64,000 nt of DNA, taken from Paenibacillus sp. yr247. GTDB taxonomy: Bacteria; Bacillota; Bacilli; Paenibacillales; NBRC-103111. The stretch lies in assembly GCF_900103825.1 (NCBI RefSeq), contig NZ_FNIF01000003.1:146812-210811 (forward strand). The letters are read 5' to 3'. Below the pieces are notes generated by a model. The model was not told the DNA's origin, ran no database searches, and saw only the letters and a program-made list of their open reading frames with translations. This document shows, in pieces, positions 29,414 to 37,769 of this stretch (within the stretch, counting starts at the first letter, position 1; the number at the start of each line of letters is the position of its first letter). The position numbers were made by a program, and so were the translations under genes.

Positions 29414-29503
29414 TAGGCAAATTACATCTTACTCTTTCTTTTTTGCAGCCCACAACTTTGCTATGATAAGCTGAGAGTATTAGTGAAGAAGGGGATCGCA
29501 TCC

Positions 29504-30013
29504 ATGATTACATTAAGAATGATGTCTACGGCTCTACTATGGAACAGCCAAAACGAATTACTCATGATGAAACGCTCCTTATCTCGTAAACTTTCGCCAG
29601 GTCTCTGGGCAGCTATTGGCGGCCACTTAGAGCCAAGTGAACTTAACAACCCGAGAGCAGCCTGTTTACGGGAAATATGGGAGGAGACAGGCATTGAACA
29701 TGATGAAATCCAAGGTCTGCGTATGCAGTATGTCTTACTTCGATTATATGGACAAGAAGTTCGCCAGCAGTTTTTCTATGTCGGAACGACCGATGTGAAC
29801 CCGCGAATAGTCACCAATGAAGGTGATCTGCATTGGATTCCTAAAGAACTAGTATTGGAGCGTCCTCTCCCTTATATTTTTCGTTGTTTGCTTGAACATT
29901 ATTTTACCGTGGGCCTCACACCCCACCCTTGGATAGGTTCAGCAGGACTTCACTCGGACACAAATGAGCCCACTATTCACTGGAACCCATTAGTAGACCC
30001 TCTGCAAACGTAA
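29504..30013 (+). CDS. Nudix hydrolase with an expanded Nudix box
   Basis: Hydrolyses a nucleoside diphosphate linked to another moiety; substrate unknown. The Nudix helix reads GGHLEPSE...REIWEETGI, but nine residues rather than seven separate the first Glu from the REUxEE part, a two-residue insertion. Metal ligands are kept. ATG at 29504 (169 residues) has AAGGGG well placed; a GTG seven codons upstream lacks one. It is divergent from the ACT protein and convergent with the NlpC gene. Confidence 0.85.
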   Translation: MITLRMMSTALLWNSQNELLMMKRSLSRKLSPGLWAAIGGHLEPSELNNPRAACLREIWEETGIEHDEIQGLRMQYVLLRLYGQEVRQQFFYVGTTDVNPRIVTNEGDLHWIPKELVLERPLPYIFRCLLEHYFTVGLTPHPWIGSAGLHSDTNEPTIHWNPLVDPLQT

Positions 30014-30022
30014 TGAAATACC

Positions 30023-30060
30023 AAAAAGGCAGACTTCGATTTCTCGAATTCCGCCTTTTT
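30023..30060. terminator. Bidirectional terminator between the Nudix and NlpC/P60 genes
   Basis: AAAAAGGC plus an imperfect stem pairs with GCCTTTTT; U runs on both strands serve the two convergent genes. Confidence 0.85.
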
Positions 30061-30073
30061 CATTTGCTGCTAA

Positions 30074-30850
30074 TTATAAAGCACTGCCTCCAAATAAGAA
30101 ACGGTACTCCCAGTGACGATTTTCGATGGAATCGATGCGAACACCACCACTGTCCTTCGAATAGGTCGACAAGATTTGTCCATTTCCTAAGTAAATAGCA
30201 ACATGTGTAATCGTCTGCGTGGCCTTATTAATACCGCTGTAATTCGATTGGCCTGTCCCTTTGTAAGACATGAAGAACATAAGATCGCCAGCCTTCAGAT
30301 CGTGCCAATCCGTTTTGGCATGTCCGAGTGACTTTACGTAATTCCCTTGTCCCCTAGAGTCACTTGGCAGCTTCAATCCGATGCCATCCAAGAAAGCTTG
30401 ACGGACAAAGTCTGAGCAATCAAATGTACTTGTATTGTTACGATCTGATCCATATTCATATGGTGTACCTAAATACTTTTTTCCTGCCGCAATGATTTTT
30501 TGAACCTTCGCACTCGTTGAACCGCTGCTGGAGCCACCATTATTAGATCCACCTGGCGATGTAACACTTGATGTTTGTATGTATTTAGAATTCGTGCTTA
30601 TGTAACCCTCACGGCCATCGGAAGCTTTCACTTTATACCACCAACTGTTCACTTTGGACAAAATGGTGACTTTCTCGCCTTGTTTCAAGTATCGAATCCG
30701 AGCAGAATTCTCAGTGGCACTTTGGCGAAGACTGACACTGCTTATAATTTGACCTGTCGTTGCTGCAGAAGCTTGTTTCGGTAAAGGAATTGTAACAGCT
30801 CCAAACATAAGGGCTGGAACGAGTACAAGGGTCAACAGATGTTTTTTCAT
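30074..30850 (-). CDS. Secreted NlpC/P60 endopeptidase with SH3b domain
   Basis: Cell-wall hydrolase, probably a D-glutamyl-meso-DAP peptidase. A signal peptide ending QASAA (about residue 30) is followed by a bacterial SH3 domain (about 32-90), a Gly/Ser linker, and the NlpC/P60 domain with catalytic Cys in TFDCSDFV and His in ITHVAIYLGNG. 258 residues. The leader carries one hairpin element whose arms (ATTGTTTG/CAAACAAT) differ from the other loci but still pair. Confidence 0.9.
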   Translation of the reverse strand: MKKHLLTLVLVPALMFGAVTIPLPKQASAATTGQIISSVSLRQSATENSARIRYLKQGEKVTILSKVNSWWYKVKASDGREGYISTNSKYIQTSSVTSPGGSNNGGSSSGSTSAKVQKIIAAGKKYLGTPYEYGSDRNNTSTFDCSDFVRQAFLDGIGLKLPSDSRGQGNYVKSLGHAKTDWHDLKAGDLMFFMSYKGTGQSNYSGINKATQTITHVAIYLGNGQILSTYSKDSGGVRIDSIENRHWEYRFLFGGSAL

Positions 30851-30865
30851 GATATAGACCTCCTT

Positions 30866-30900
30866 ATTGTTTGCTCAAACAATTTTTGCGTCGTAAGCAT
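30866..30900 (-). repeat. SD-proximal hairpin element (NlpC/P60 leader)
   Basis: Hairpin ATTGTTTG-CT-CAAACAAT (30866-30883) with ATGCTTACGACG upstream in the mRNA sense. It lies two bases from AAGGAGG. An ATG in the motif opens a short frame whose TGA overlaps the NlpC ATG (ATGA). Confidence 0.8.
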
Positions 30901-30999
30901 TGTCTCCCGCTTTTCGCCAGACCATCTGGCTTCGAAAGACGTTGCTCTTTTATATATTCGTAAAAGAAGGCTCATTTCAGTGGATAGGAATAATCAACA

Positions 31000-31048
31000 A
31001 AAAAAAGACCCTCCCATTAGCTGAATACGAAGCAGCTTGTGGAAGGTC
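31000..31048 (-). terminator. Rho-independent terminator after the TrpD-like gene
   Basis: In the minus-strand RNA GACC(T)TCC-AGCTG pairs with CAGCT-GGGAGGGTC around a nine-base loop, followed by eight or nine U. Confidence 0.85.
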
Positions 31049-31050
31049 AC

Positions 31051-32124
31051 TTATCCAATTTTTGCCGAGGAATTATTTTTGGGAAGATCTTGAAGTGTAA
31101 ATCGATGACTCTGATCCACCCATCTTTGCATGACTTTCTGCGCTTCGTTCCTTTGCAGCAGTGATTCTGCTAATTGAAAGCCCTCCTCATAACTGCCGAC
31201 TTTATCGAACCACATCAAGCGTAGTCCCGTGTTGAAAATGACATGATCACGTTCCCGCTTCAATTCCTCGGAATCTTCACCCGCAATAATGCGCTGCACC
31301 ATTGAAACCTGATCATCTTTGCTTAGCGGCAGCAAGGGCTCACTAAGAAAACCAAATTTCTGCGGTTCAACCACTCGGGATTCATCCCCCCAGGGGGTTA
31401 CGATCCTTATCTTACTGTTCTGATAGATCGGCAAATCTTCGGAGCCTTCAATCCCATTGACAATATATACATTTTGAAAGCCAGATCTGATAGAAATGGG
31501 AATTAGTGACTCCATGGTTTTCCGCTGATTGACACCAATAATCATATTCGTTGAATGTACCGGATTCATGACTTTCTCAACGGTATTCATGACTGTTCGC
31601 AGGCCTATCTGTTCACGAACCCGTTTCAACTTCCCTAAAGGTGGACAAAGCTGTTCTGTGTGTAGAAATCCAATATGCAGGTGAAACAACATCGTTTCCC
31701 ACGCTTTCACTGACAAGTCTATATTAACGCCAAAGGTTTCCAATATTTCTTTCATGGCTGTTCCCTGTCTAGGGGGAAGCGAATCGCCTCCATGTAGGAT
31801 CTGGGAGAAACCTACTGAAGCAAGCAACAGGCTAACTGGAAGCGTTATCGGAAAATATTGCCTTCCCTCTGTAGGTCCCGCGCAATTAAGTGAATCCGCA
31901 AAAGTATGGTAATTCAAGGAATAGCTGCGAAAAACATCAATGAATGCCATCAACTCTTCATCAGCTTCTCCTTTCATACAAAGGGCCATTAAGAAAGCCG
32001 CGCATTGAGCATCTGTAGAATCCCCCCTTGCCATCTCATGTGCCGCTTCTACGGCCTCTTCGTATGATAAATCACGAGTTGTTCCTTGCTGACCTGATCC
32101 TATCGCTTGGATCCATCTTTTCAT
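31051..32124 (-). CDS. Anthranilate phosphoribosyltransferase-like protein (TrpD2/YbiB type)
   Basis: 357 residues with the glycosyltransferase-family-3 fold: an all-helical N-terminus (YEEAVEAAHEMARGD... AFLMALCMKGE) and an alpha/beta domain. The PRPP-binding GTGGD signature of true TrpD is replaced by NCAGPTEGRQY, and the later KHGNRxxSS segment reads LHGGDSLPPRQG. This pattern resembles YbiB/TrpD2 proteins, which bind nucleic acid rather than make phosphoribosyl-anthranilate; no trp genes are near. ATG at 32124 is chosen for its GGGAGG spacing. Confidence 0.7.
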   Translation of the reverse strand: MKRWIQAIGSGQQGTTRDLSYEEAVEAAHEMARGDSTDAQCAAFLMALCMKGEADEELMAFIDVFRSYSLNYHTFADSLNCAGPTEGRQYFPITLPVSLLLASVGFSQILHGGDSLPPRQGTAMKEILETFGVNIDLSVKAWETMLFHLHIGFLHTEQLCPPLGKLKRVREQIGLRTVMNTVEKVMNPVHSTNMIIGVNQRKTMESLIPISIRSGFQNVYIVNGIEGSEDLPIYQNSKIRIVTPWGDESRVVEPQKFGFLSEPLLPLSKDDQVSMVQRIIAGEDSEELKRERDHVIFNTGLRLMWFDKVGSYEEGFQLAESLLQRNEAQKVMQRWVDQSHRFTLQDLPKNNSSAKIG

Positions 32125-32201
32125 GGTCATTCCTCCCTTCCTTTTAAATAATTCATCATCATGTTATGATTCCTTACATTATTTTAAGTTTATTTAGCAA
32201 A

Positions 32202-32230
32202 ATCGTAATTCTTTTCTAATTATATGTCAA
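32202..32230 (-). promoter_or_regulatory. Candidate promoter of the TrpD-like gene
   Basis: Minus strand TTGACA (32225-32230), 17-bp spacer, TACGAT (32202-32207). Perfect -35, weak -10. Confidence 0.45.
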
Positions 32231-32260
32231 GTATTATAACATCAATTTGATTATGGACGT

Positions 32261-32293
32261 AAAAAAAACACTCATCCCTAAGGATAAGTGTTT
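32261..32293 (-). terminator. Rho-independent terminator after obg
   Basis: ACACTTATCC-TTAG-GGATGAGTGT with one mismatch, followed in the minus-strand RNA by eight U. Confidence 0.9.
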
Positions 32294-32301
32294 CTATGGA
32301 T

Positions 32302-33603
32302 TTATTGCTTTTCATCAAATTCGAAGTCAAAATCACCAATTTGGATCGTCTGCCCATGGATAGCTCCACGTTTGCGTAATTCTTCATCTATCCCCATATT
32401 ACGCAAAATACGAGCAAAACGCGCGATGCCATCCTGTGTGCTGAAATTCGTGCGTTTGATCAACTTCTCAATCGAAGGACTTTCAACAATGAATACATCG
32501 TTTTCTCGACGTATCGTGTAATCATTTTCCTCGCGTTTCTCGAAGCGATACACTTTACGCTCTTCTTTTTCAGCTACACCCTCTACTTCAGGAGCATGCG
32601 GGATCCTTTCTACAATGTCTGAAATCTTGTAGAGAAGCTCCTGTACACCACCTCGCGTCAAAGCAGAAATCGGATAAACGTCTAACTCTTTGCCATCCGC
32701 AGCCAACTGCTCCTTGAATAAGACCAGATTGTCATCTGACTCCGGCATGTCCATCTTGTTGGCAACAACGATTTGCGGGCGCTGCTCCAACTTAGCGTTA
32801 TAAAGCTTAATTTCCTCATTGATCTTAAGGAAATCTTCATAAGGGTCGCGGCCATCAGCAGCGGACATGTCCACAACGTGTACGATAACTCGCGTCCGTT
32901 CTACGTGACGCAGGAACTCATGACCAAGTCCCACACCCTCGTGAGCCCCTTCGATAAGACCGGGAAGGTCCGCCATTACGAAGCTGCGTCCATCACCTAC
33001 ATCCACAACCCCGAGGTTCGGGGTGAGGGTTGTAAAGTGATACGCCGCAATCTTCGGCTTCGCGGCAGAGACAACTGACAATAGCGTGGATTTCCCTACG
33101 CTGGGAAAGCCTACTAAGCCGACGTCAGCCATCACCTTCATCTCCAGGACAACCCAGCGCTCCACGCCTTCTTCGCCGTTCTCAGCAATCTCTGGCGCTG
33201 TGACTCGCGCTGTTGCGAAGCGTGTATTGCCTCGACCGCCTCGGCCGCCCTTGGCTACAACGACTTCCTGACCGTGACGCGTCAAGTCAGCGATGACTTC
33301 CCCAGTATCATCATCAATGATCGTTGTGCCCGGTGGGATACGTACGATCATATCCTCCGCGTTAGCGCCATGCATGGACTTGTTACGGCCTTTCTCACCG
33401 CGCTCCGCCTTAAAGTGCTTCTGATAACGGAAATCCATCAATGTACGCAGACCTTCGTCTACACGGAAAATAACATCGCCGCCATGACCTCCGTCACCGC
33501 CGGCAGGTCCGCCTTCCGGTACATATTTCTCACGTCGGAAAGCAACTAAACCATCGCCGCCGTCGCCGCCTTTTACAAATATCTTCGCCTTATCAACAAA
33601 CAT
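32302..33603 (-). CDS. obg: GTPase Obg
   Basis: Essential ribosome-associated GTPase linked to 50S assembly, stress and sporulation initiation. The glycine-rich Obg fold spans about 1-158, the G domain has GFPSVGKS (G1), DLPGL (G3) and NKMD (G4), and a C-terminal OCT domain occupies about 350-428. 433 residues. It is downstream of spo0B, the usual arrangement. Confidence 0.97.
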   Translation of the reverse strand: MFVDKAKIFVKGGDGGDGLVAFRREKYVPEGGPAGGDGGHGGDVIFRVDEGLRTLMDFRYQKHFKAERGEKGRNKSMHGANAEDMIVRIPPGTTIIDDDTGEVIADLTRHGQEVVVAKGGRGGRGNTRFATARVTAPEIAENGEEGVERWVVLEMKVMADVGLVGFPSVGKSTLLSVVSAAKPKIAAYHFTTLTPNLGVVDVGDGRSFVMADLPGLIEGAHEGVGLGHEFLRHVERTRVIVHVVDMSAADGRDPYEDFLKINEEIKLYNAKLEQRPQIVVANKMDMPESDDNLVLFKEQLAADGKELDVYPISALTRGGVQELLYKISDIVERIPHAPEVEGVAEKEERKVYRFEKREENDYTIRRENDVFIVESPSIEKLIKRTNFSTQDGIARFARILRNMGIDEELRKRGAIHGQTIQIGDFDFEFDEKQ

Positions 33604-33615
33604 TTCTACACCTCA

Positions 33616-34371
33616 TTATATATGAAACGGCAACCGCAATGTGATGACCGCTTCTTCCTCTTGCCAATCATTGTGTTCCAGTGAGTAAGAATTTACATTC
33701 GAATGTAGATTCTCCTTCACCACTTTTTCAAGTTGCTCCCGATGATAGGGACCTTGATATACAAAATCAAGCAGTAAGCCATCTTCTTGAACATCAAATT
33801 CCAAGCTAAGTGTACCACTTTCATCGTCACCTACCGCAGCATACTCCTGAACGCATTCAACCGTTTGGCGTACCAATCTTTCAATCAGTCCGCCTTGCAG
33901 AGGGAGTTGTCCCAAATTGATTTCCTGCTCTAATTCAACGTCGAGCTCCAATGATTTCGACTCGACACGGAACTGCAACAAGAAAGCAATTAACGATGGA
34001 ATACCTAGCTTGGAGAGATTACTTTCCTGCTGCATATTCATTTTTATTTTTTCCATATAAGGATGTAAATTATCAAATTTCTTTAACTGAATATAACCAA
34101 ACAAAATTTGGGTATCATTCATCCAATCGTGACGTAAGCGATTTATGACTCGAATTAACTTCGTTTGAGCCTGATGTTCCTGTTGACGGAGCTCTTGGCT
34201 CCATTTCTCCTCAATTCTACTCGCTTCCAGCTTGAAAGCCGTATAACCGCAAAAGACTATGATCAAAAGTAAAGCACCCCTGACGATCCAGGGTTCCACA
34301 AACATCATCCCCGTCAATCCTATAAGCACAAGTGCTAATAAATAAACTTGCGCGCTGCCAACTCGCTTCAT
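33616..34371 (-). CDS. spo0B: Spo0B-like sporulation phosphotransferase
   Basis: Phosphorelay protein that would pass phosphate from Spo0F to Spo0A. Two hydrophobic segments at the N-terminus (about 10-50) precede a helix with the phospho-acceptor histidine in NRLRHDWMNDTQ and a kinase-like C-terminal domain. B. subtilis Spo0B is soluble and shorter (192 residues), so membrane anchoring here is a difference. I prefer ATG at 34371 (251 residues); a TTG at 34437 would add 22 codons. It lies between obg and rpmA as in B. subtilis. Confidence 0.82.
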   Translation of the reverse strand: MKRVGSAQVYLLALVLIGLTGMMFVEPWIVRGALLLIIVFCGYTAFKLEASRIEEKWSQELRQQEHQAQTKLIRVINRLRHDWMNDTQILFGYIQLKKFDNLHPYMEKIKMNMQQESNLSKLGIPSLIAFLLQFRVESKSLELDVELEQEINLGQLPLQGGLIERLVRQTVECVQEYAAVGDDESGTLSLEFDVQEDGLLLDFVYQGPYHREQLEKVVKENLHSNVNSYSLEHNDWQEEEAVITLRLPFHI

Positions 34372-34456
34372 TCCCCGTTCGCTCCGTTCTCCCCTGCTTT
34401 GTAACCGTTCATCCAGTATATCATGATGTACTAGCAAACTTCACCAAACAAATGAG

Positions 34457-34506
34457 AAAACCTCTGCCCTCGGCCATCGGAAATGAATGACCGGTTTAGA
34501 GGTTTG
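34457..34506 (-). terminator. Second hairpin downstream of rpmA
   Basis: AAACCTCT and AGAGGTTT form the outer arms with an imperfect CCGG/CCGAG inner stem; the minus-strand RNA continues UUUUCUC. Possibly a back-up terminator between rpmA and spo0B-obg. Confidence 0.45.
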
Positions 34507-34518
34507 TTTCCTATTAGG

Positions 34519-34556
34519 AAAAAATCCCTGGGCGGGCTTATCGCTCGCCAGGGATT
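34519..34556 (-). terminator. Rho-independent terminator after rpmA
   Basis: ATCCCTGGCG pairs with CGCCCAGGGAT around a loop, followed by U5-6 in the minus-strand RNA. It ends the rplU-prp-rpmA transcript. Confidence 0.9.
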
Positions 34557-34560
34557 CATA

Positions 34561-34872
34561 TTACGCTTCTAAAGCTGCAGCCACAGGAGCTACATCAACT
34601 GGGTATACGCTCACTTTTTTGCGATCGCGGCCCCAACGCTCGAATTTCACTACGCCTTGTACCAAAGCGAAAAGTGTATCATCCGAACCGATGCCTACGT
34701 TCGTTCCTGGGTGAATTTTCGTTCCGCGTTGGCGGTAGAGAATGCTTCCAGCTGTAACGGTTTGACCGTCAGCACGTTTAGCGCCAAGGCGCTTAGAGTG
34801 TGAGTCACGTCCGTTCTTTGTAGAACCCACCCCTTTTTTGGAAGCGAAAAACTGGAGATCCAATTTCAACAT
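34561..34872 (-). CDS. rpmA: 50S ribosomal protein L27 with cleavable N-terminus
   Basis: Structural protein at the peptidyl transferase centre. The 103 residues begin [21 protein letters not shown]: the first part is the Firmicute extension cleaved by Prp after LQFFA. Prp is encoded directly upstream (34877). The start at 34872 has AAAGGAGG; the frame is open 11 codons further. Confidence 0.97.
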   Translation of the reverse strand: MLKLDLQFFASKKGVGSTKNGRDSHSKRLGAKRADGQTVTAGSILYRQRGTKIHPGTNVGIGSDDTLFALVQGVVKFERWGRDRKKVSVYPVDVAPVAAALEA

Positions 34873-34876
34873 GGTG

Positions 34877-35230
34877 TTATCCTCCTTTGTGATAGATTGT
34901 TTCAATCGTTATATAGTCACCGTAATTGTCTGCAATGGTTTGTAGCATGACGACCATCGATTCTAGAATCAATTGGACATTATTCCATGTCTCCGGAACA
35001 GATCGTATACTTTCTGGAATTGTAACATCCATCAAGCCTCGCTCCATTTCGTGAATGGGAATCACGCCCGTCAGTGATTCAATCGAATTATAAGTACCGA
35101 ACGTTACCGCTGATACTGCAGCACAGACCAGGTCTTTGCCAGGTACGTCATATTCAGCATGGCCTTCCACTACAAAAGATGAGATCTGAGGTGAATCCGG
35201 TGCAAGACGCTCTATGGTCACATAGATCAT
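34877..35230 (-). CDS. prp: Ribosomal-processing cysteine protease Prp
   Basis: Removes the N-terminal extension of L27 (encoded 4 bp downstream), required for 50S assembly in Staphylococcus aureus. The 117-residue protein has the catalytic His in VEGHAEYD (about 24) and Cys in DLVCAAVS (about 36). Its position between rplU and rpmA is conserved across Bacillota. Confidence 0.93.
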   Translation of the reverse strand: MIYVTIERLAPDSPQISSFVVEGHAEYDVPGKDLVCAAVSAVTFGTYNSIESLTGVIPIHEMERGLMDVTIPESIRSVPETWNNVQLILESMVVMLQTIADNYGDYITIETIYHKGG

Positions 35231-35241
35231 AAGGCTGCCTC

Positions 35242-35553
35242 TTACGCTTGGATTTTCTCAACAACTACTCTTGTGTACGGTTGACGATGACCTTGTTTTT
35301 TGTGATAGTTCTTTTTCGGTTTGTACTTATAAACGATCACTTTCGCGCCTTTGCCGTGTTTCTCCACTTTCGCGGAAACTGAAGCACCAGCAACCAATGG
35401 AGCACCTACTACTAAGCCACTCTCTTTGGAAACCAAGAACACACGATCAAAAGAAACAACTTCACCTTCAGCTGCGTTCAATTTTTCGATGTAAAGAACA
35501 TCGCCCTCTTGAACTTTGTACTGCTTACCACCTGTTTCAATAATTGCGTACAT
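35242..35553 (-). CDS. rplU: 50S ribosomal protein L21
   Basis: 23S rRNA-binding protein. The 103 residues start [14 protein letters not shown] and end with the basic [14 protein letters not shown] region. The ATG at 35553 is at the right distance from GGAGG; an ATG two codons earlier is too close. A structured leader and its own promoter precede it. Confidence 0.97.
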   Translation of the reverse strand: MYAIIETGGKQYKVQEGDVLYIEKLNAAEGEVVSFDRVFLVSKESGLVVGAPLVAGASVSAKVEKHGKGAKVIVYKYKPKKNYHKKQGHRQPYTRVVVEKIQA

Positions 35554-35672
35554 TTTCATTACCTCCTCATGTCTCAGACTCGCCTTGTCCAGGTGACGGT
35601 TAGGATAAATCCAAATCCGTGCTTAGACCCGATTCGTGCGGTTACAGCATGCCTAAACAACACACTCCGAGT
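35554..35672 (-). ncRNA. L21 leader region (autoregulatory candidate)
   Basis: About 120 nt between the rplU promoter and its ATG. Bacillota rplU-prp-rpmA operons carry a structured L21 leader (Rfam family) that represses translation or transcription when L21 is in excess. Several G+C-rich complementary segments are visible here, but I did not fold it. Assignment is mostly by position. Confidence 0.55.
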
Positions 35673-35702
35673 ATTATATCACAGAAACATTTTGATATGC
35701 AA
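35673..35702 (-). promoter_or_regulatory. rplU-prp-rpmA promoter
   Basis: Minus strand TTGCAT (35697-35702), 18-bp spacer, TATAAT (35673-35678), immediately after the RNase G stop codon. Confidence 0.7.
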
Positions 35703-35706
35703 TGCT

Positions 35707-36870
35707 TTATTTACGCTTACGCGTCATTTCTAGCAAGCCTAGCTTCGTCCAACCAACAATACTCGTTTTGGAGCGATCCTTGCGCACAGCTAGTGTGATG
35801 TTCTCCATCACCGCCGCTCGATTCACTTCCGAAGTCATGTCTATAAAATCAACAATAATAATGCCTCTTATATTTCGAAGACGCAAAAGCCTTGGAATTT
35901 CACTTGCTGCTTCGCGATTAATATCTGTGACCGTCTGTTCTAAATCAATCGATCCTGTGTACCTTCCCGTATTCACATCAATGACAGTTAGCGCTTCTGT
36001 TTGATCAATGATTAAATATCCGCCACTAGGCAACCAAATCTTACGTCTGAAGCTCTGATTCAGTTCATCGGTTACCCCGAATTGATCGAACAAAGGTATT
36101 TTCCGGTCATAAAAAGCGATGCGTCCCCGCCAACTCGGATGCTGCTTACGCAATAACTGTCTCATCTCTTCGTACACCTTGGCATCATTCAGCCAAACTT
36201 CATTGACCTCATCCGTTATGACATCTCGAGCTAATCTAGGCAGGAGATCAAGATCCTGATATAATTGCGCTGGCGCATGCGCGACTTCCATTTTAGATTG
36301 AATGATATTCCACAAATCTCTTAAATTCTGAAGATCATCACGAATGGCTTCTTCGCTCTGGCCAATCGCACCCGTACGCATAATGACACCTTCTCCGGGG
36401 AGCAAATTGCTTTCTGCAAGCTGTTTGAGGCGCTGTCTTTCTGCTTCTAAATCAATTTTACGGGATATGGCAATATAATCGGCGTCTGGCATGTACACTA
36501 TCCAGCGGCCAGGAATGGAAACATGAGTTGTTACCCTTGCACCTTTGGTGCCTTGCGGATCCTTCGTCACCTGCACCATCAGTGTCTTTCCTACTTCGGC
36601 GAGCTCCGTTATGGAAGGTTTAATCTTAGGCTGCTTGTCCAAGTGGACGGGGAGGAGGTCGTCTATATATAGAAAGGCATTCTTCGCAAGTCCGATATCG
36701 ATGAATGCCGCCTGCATGCCTGGAAGTACATTGACGATGCGACCCATGTAGATGCTGCCTGCTCTTTGGGAATCAAGCGGATACTGCGTATCATACTCAA
36801 CAAGGCGGCCTTCTTCAAGCAATGCCGCTTGTGTAAGCTCAGGTGCGCAGTGAATTATAAGTTGCTTCAT
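35707..36870 (-). CDS. rng: RNase G/E family ribonuclease, short form
   Basis: Endoribonuclease of the RNase E/G family. The S1 domain (about 30-120), RNase-H-like and DNase-I-like parts are present, with the two magnesium-binding aspartates in TVIDVNTGRYTG and IIIVDFIDM. It stops at residue 387 right after SKTSIVGWTKLGLLEMTRKR, where longer homologues continue with a Zn-link CPxC motif and a dimer domain. The stop is followed at once by the rplU promoter, so no broken remainder exists. ATG with GAGGTG upstream. Confidence 0.88.
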   Translation of the reverse strand: MKQLIIHCAPELTQAALLEEGRLVEYDTQYPLDSQRAGSIYMGRIVNVLPGMQAAFIDIGLAKNAFLYIDDLLPVHLDKQPKIKPSITELAEVGKTLMVQVTKDPQGTKGARVTTHVSIPGRWIVYMPDADYIAISRKIDLEAERQRLKQLAESNLLPGEGVIMRTGAIGQSEEAIRDDLQNLRDLWNIIQSKMEVAHAPAQLYQDLDLLPRLARDVITDEVNEVWLNDAKVYEEMRQLLRKQHPSWRGRIAFYDRKIPLFDQFGVTDELNQSFRRKIWLPSGGYLIIDQTEALTVIDVNTGRYTGSIDLEQTVTDINREAASEIPRLLRLRNIRGIIIVDFIDMTSEVNRAAVMENITLAVRKDRSKTSIVGWTKLGLLEMTRKRK

Positions 36871-36893
36871 ACACGTTCACCTCAACAGTTATT

Positions 36894-37769
36894 TTACATG
36901 AAAAGATCGGAAACTGCACTCCCCGGTTTTTTTCCATCCAAATAACCACTCACTAATTGCTGTTCAGGCAATACGGCTTGTATACGCCCCGCTTCATTGA
37001 CCACATAGATCAAATGATATTTTTCCCTCATAAAAAGTTTCAAGGTTTCAGCCATTGTTCGTTGTTTCGTTATCACAATCGGCTGCGCTAATGTCCCTCG
37101 GCTCAGCAATTGACTCACCCTGTTCCCGCGGCCGATCAGAAAGCGAAAAAAGTGATAGGGCAGCTGCCGATAGGCATACCAATTGGAGACAAGTAAGAAA
37201 ATACCGATGACCAACATATTTAGCGGGAGATGACCGCCGATCAATTGAATAATTGCCATGACAATAATAGCAAGACTTAAGACCATGCTGATCCATACGG
37301 TATATAAAATGGTGTTATGGTATGACAATAAATACCCTAACAAGGACTGCATCACTTTGCCCCCATCGAGCGGCATGACAGGAATTAAATTGAATAAGCC
37401 TATCATCAAATTTGCCTCAATGAAATAATCCCACCAACTGCTTGCTCCCACTCCCATCCACTTCATCAGCAGCGCAACGAGAATCATCCATACATGCTGC
37501 AGCGGTCCAGCTAAAGAGACAATGAGCTCCTCCCATGTAGGTGCTGTCCCCAACTCCTCCACAATTAGAACTCCACCAAAGGGAAGGAGCAGCACTTCCC
37601 GCACCCTCCATCCAAAGCCGTTCGCGGCAGCCAGATGACCAAGCTCGTGAACCAGTACGATGCCAAATAAAGTAACAGCCTCTAGGAAGTAACCAGTCAG
37701 AACAGAACCAATCATTATGAGAGTGAATAAGGGATGAAAGCGGAACGTTGTTCCGGCAATTTTAATCAA
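36894..37769 (-). CDS. spoIVFB: SpoIVFB-like intramembrane metalloprotease
   Basis: Site-2-type protease that cuts pro-SigK in the mother cell at the outer forespore membrane. Zinc ligands are in HELGH (about residues 41-45) and the later Asp in PVMPLDGGK, among about six membrane segments. A C-terminal CBS-like region occupies the last 70 residues. 291 residues. The start is TTG at 37769, overlapping the spoIVFA stop by eight bases, so coupling is likely. BofC (22.3 kb) belongs to the same checkpoint. Confidence 0.9.
   Translation of the reverse strand: MIKIAGTTFRFHPLFTLIMIGSVLTGYFLEAVTLFGIVLVHELGHLAAANGFGWRVREVLLLPFGGVLIVEELGTAPTWEELIVSLAGPLQHVWMILVALLMKWMGVGASSWWDYFIEANLMIGLFNLIPVMPLDGGKVMQSLLGYLLSYHNTILYTVWISMVLSLAIIVMAIIQLIGGHLPLNMLVIGIFLLVSNWYAYRQLPYHFFRFLIGRGNRVSQLLSRGTLAQPIVITKQRTMAETLKLFMREKYHLIYVVNEAGRIQAVLPEQQLVSGYLDGKKPGSAVSDLFM

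Noticed and set aside
31051..32124. Calling the gene trpD
   Set aside because: GTGGD loop absent and no trp genes nearby.
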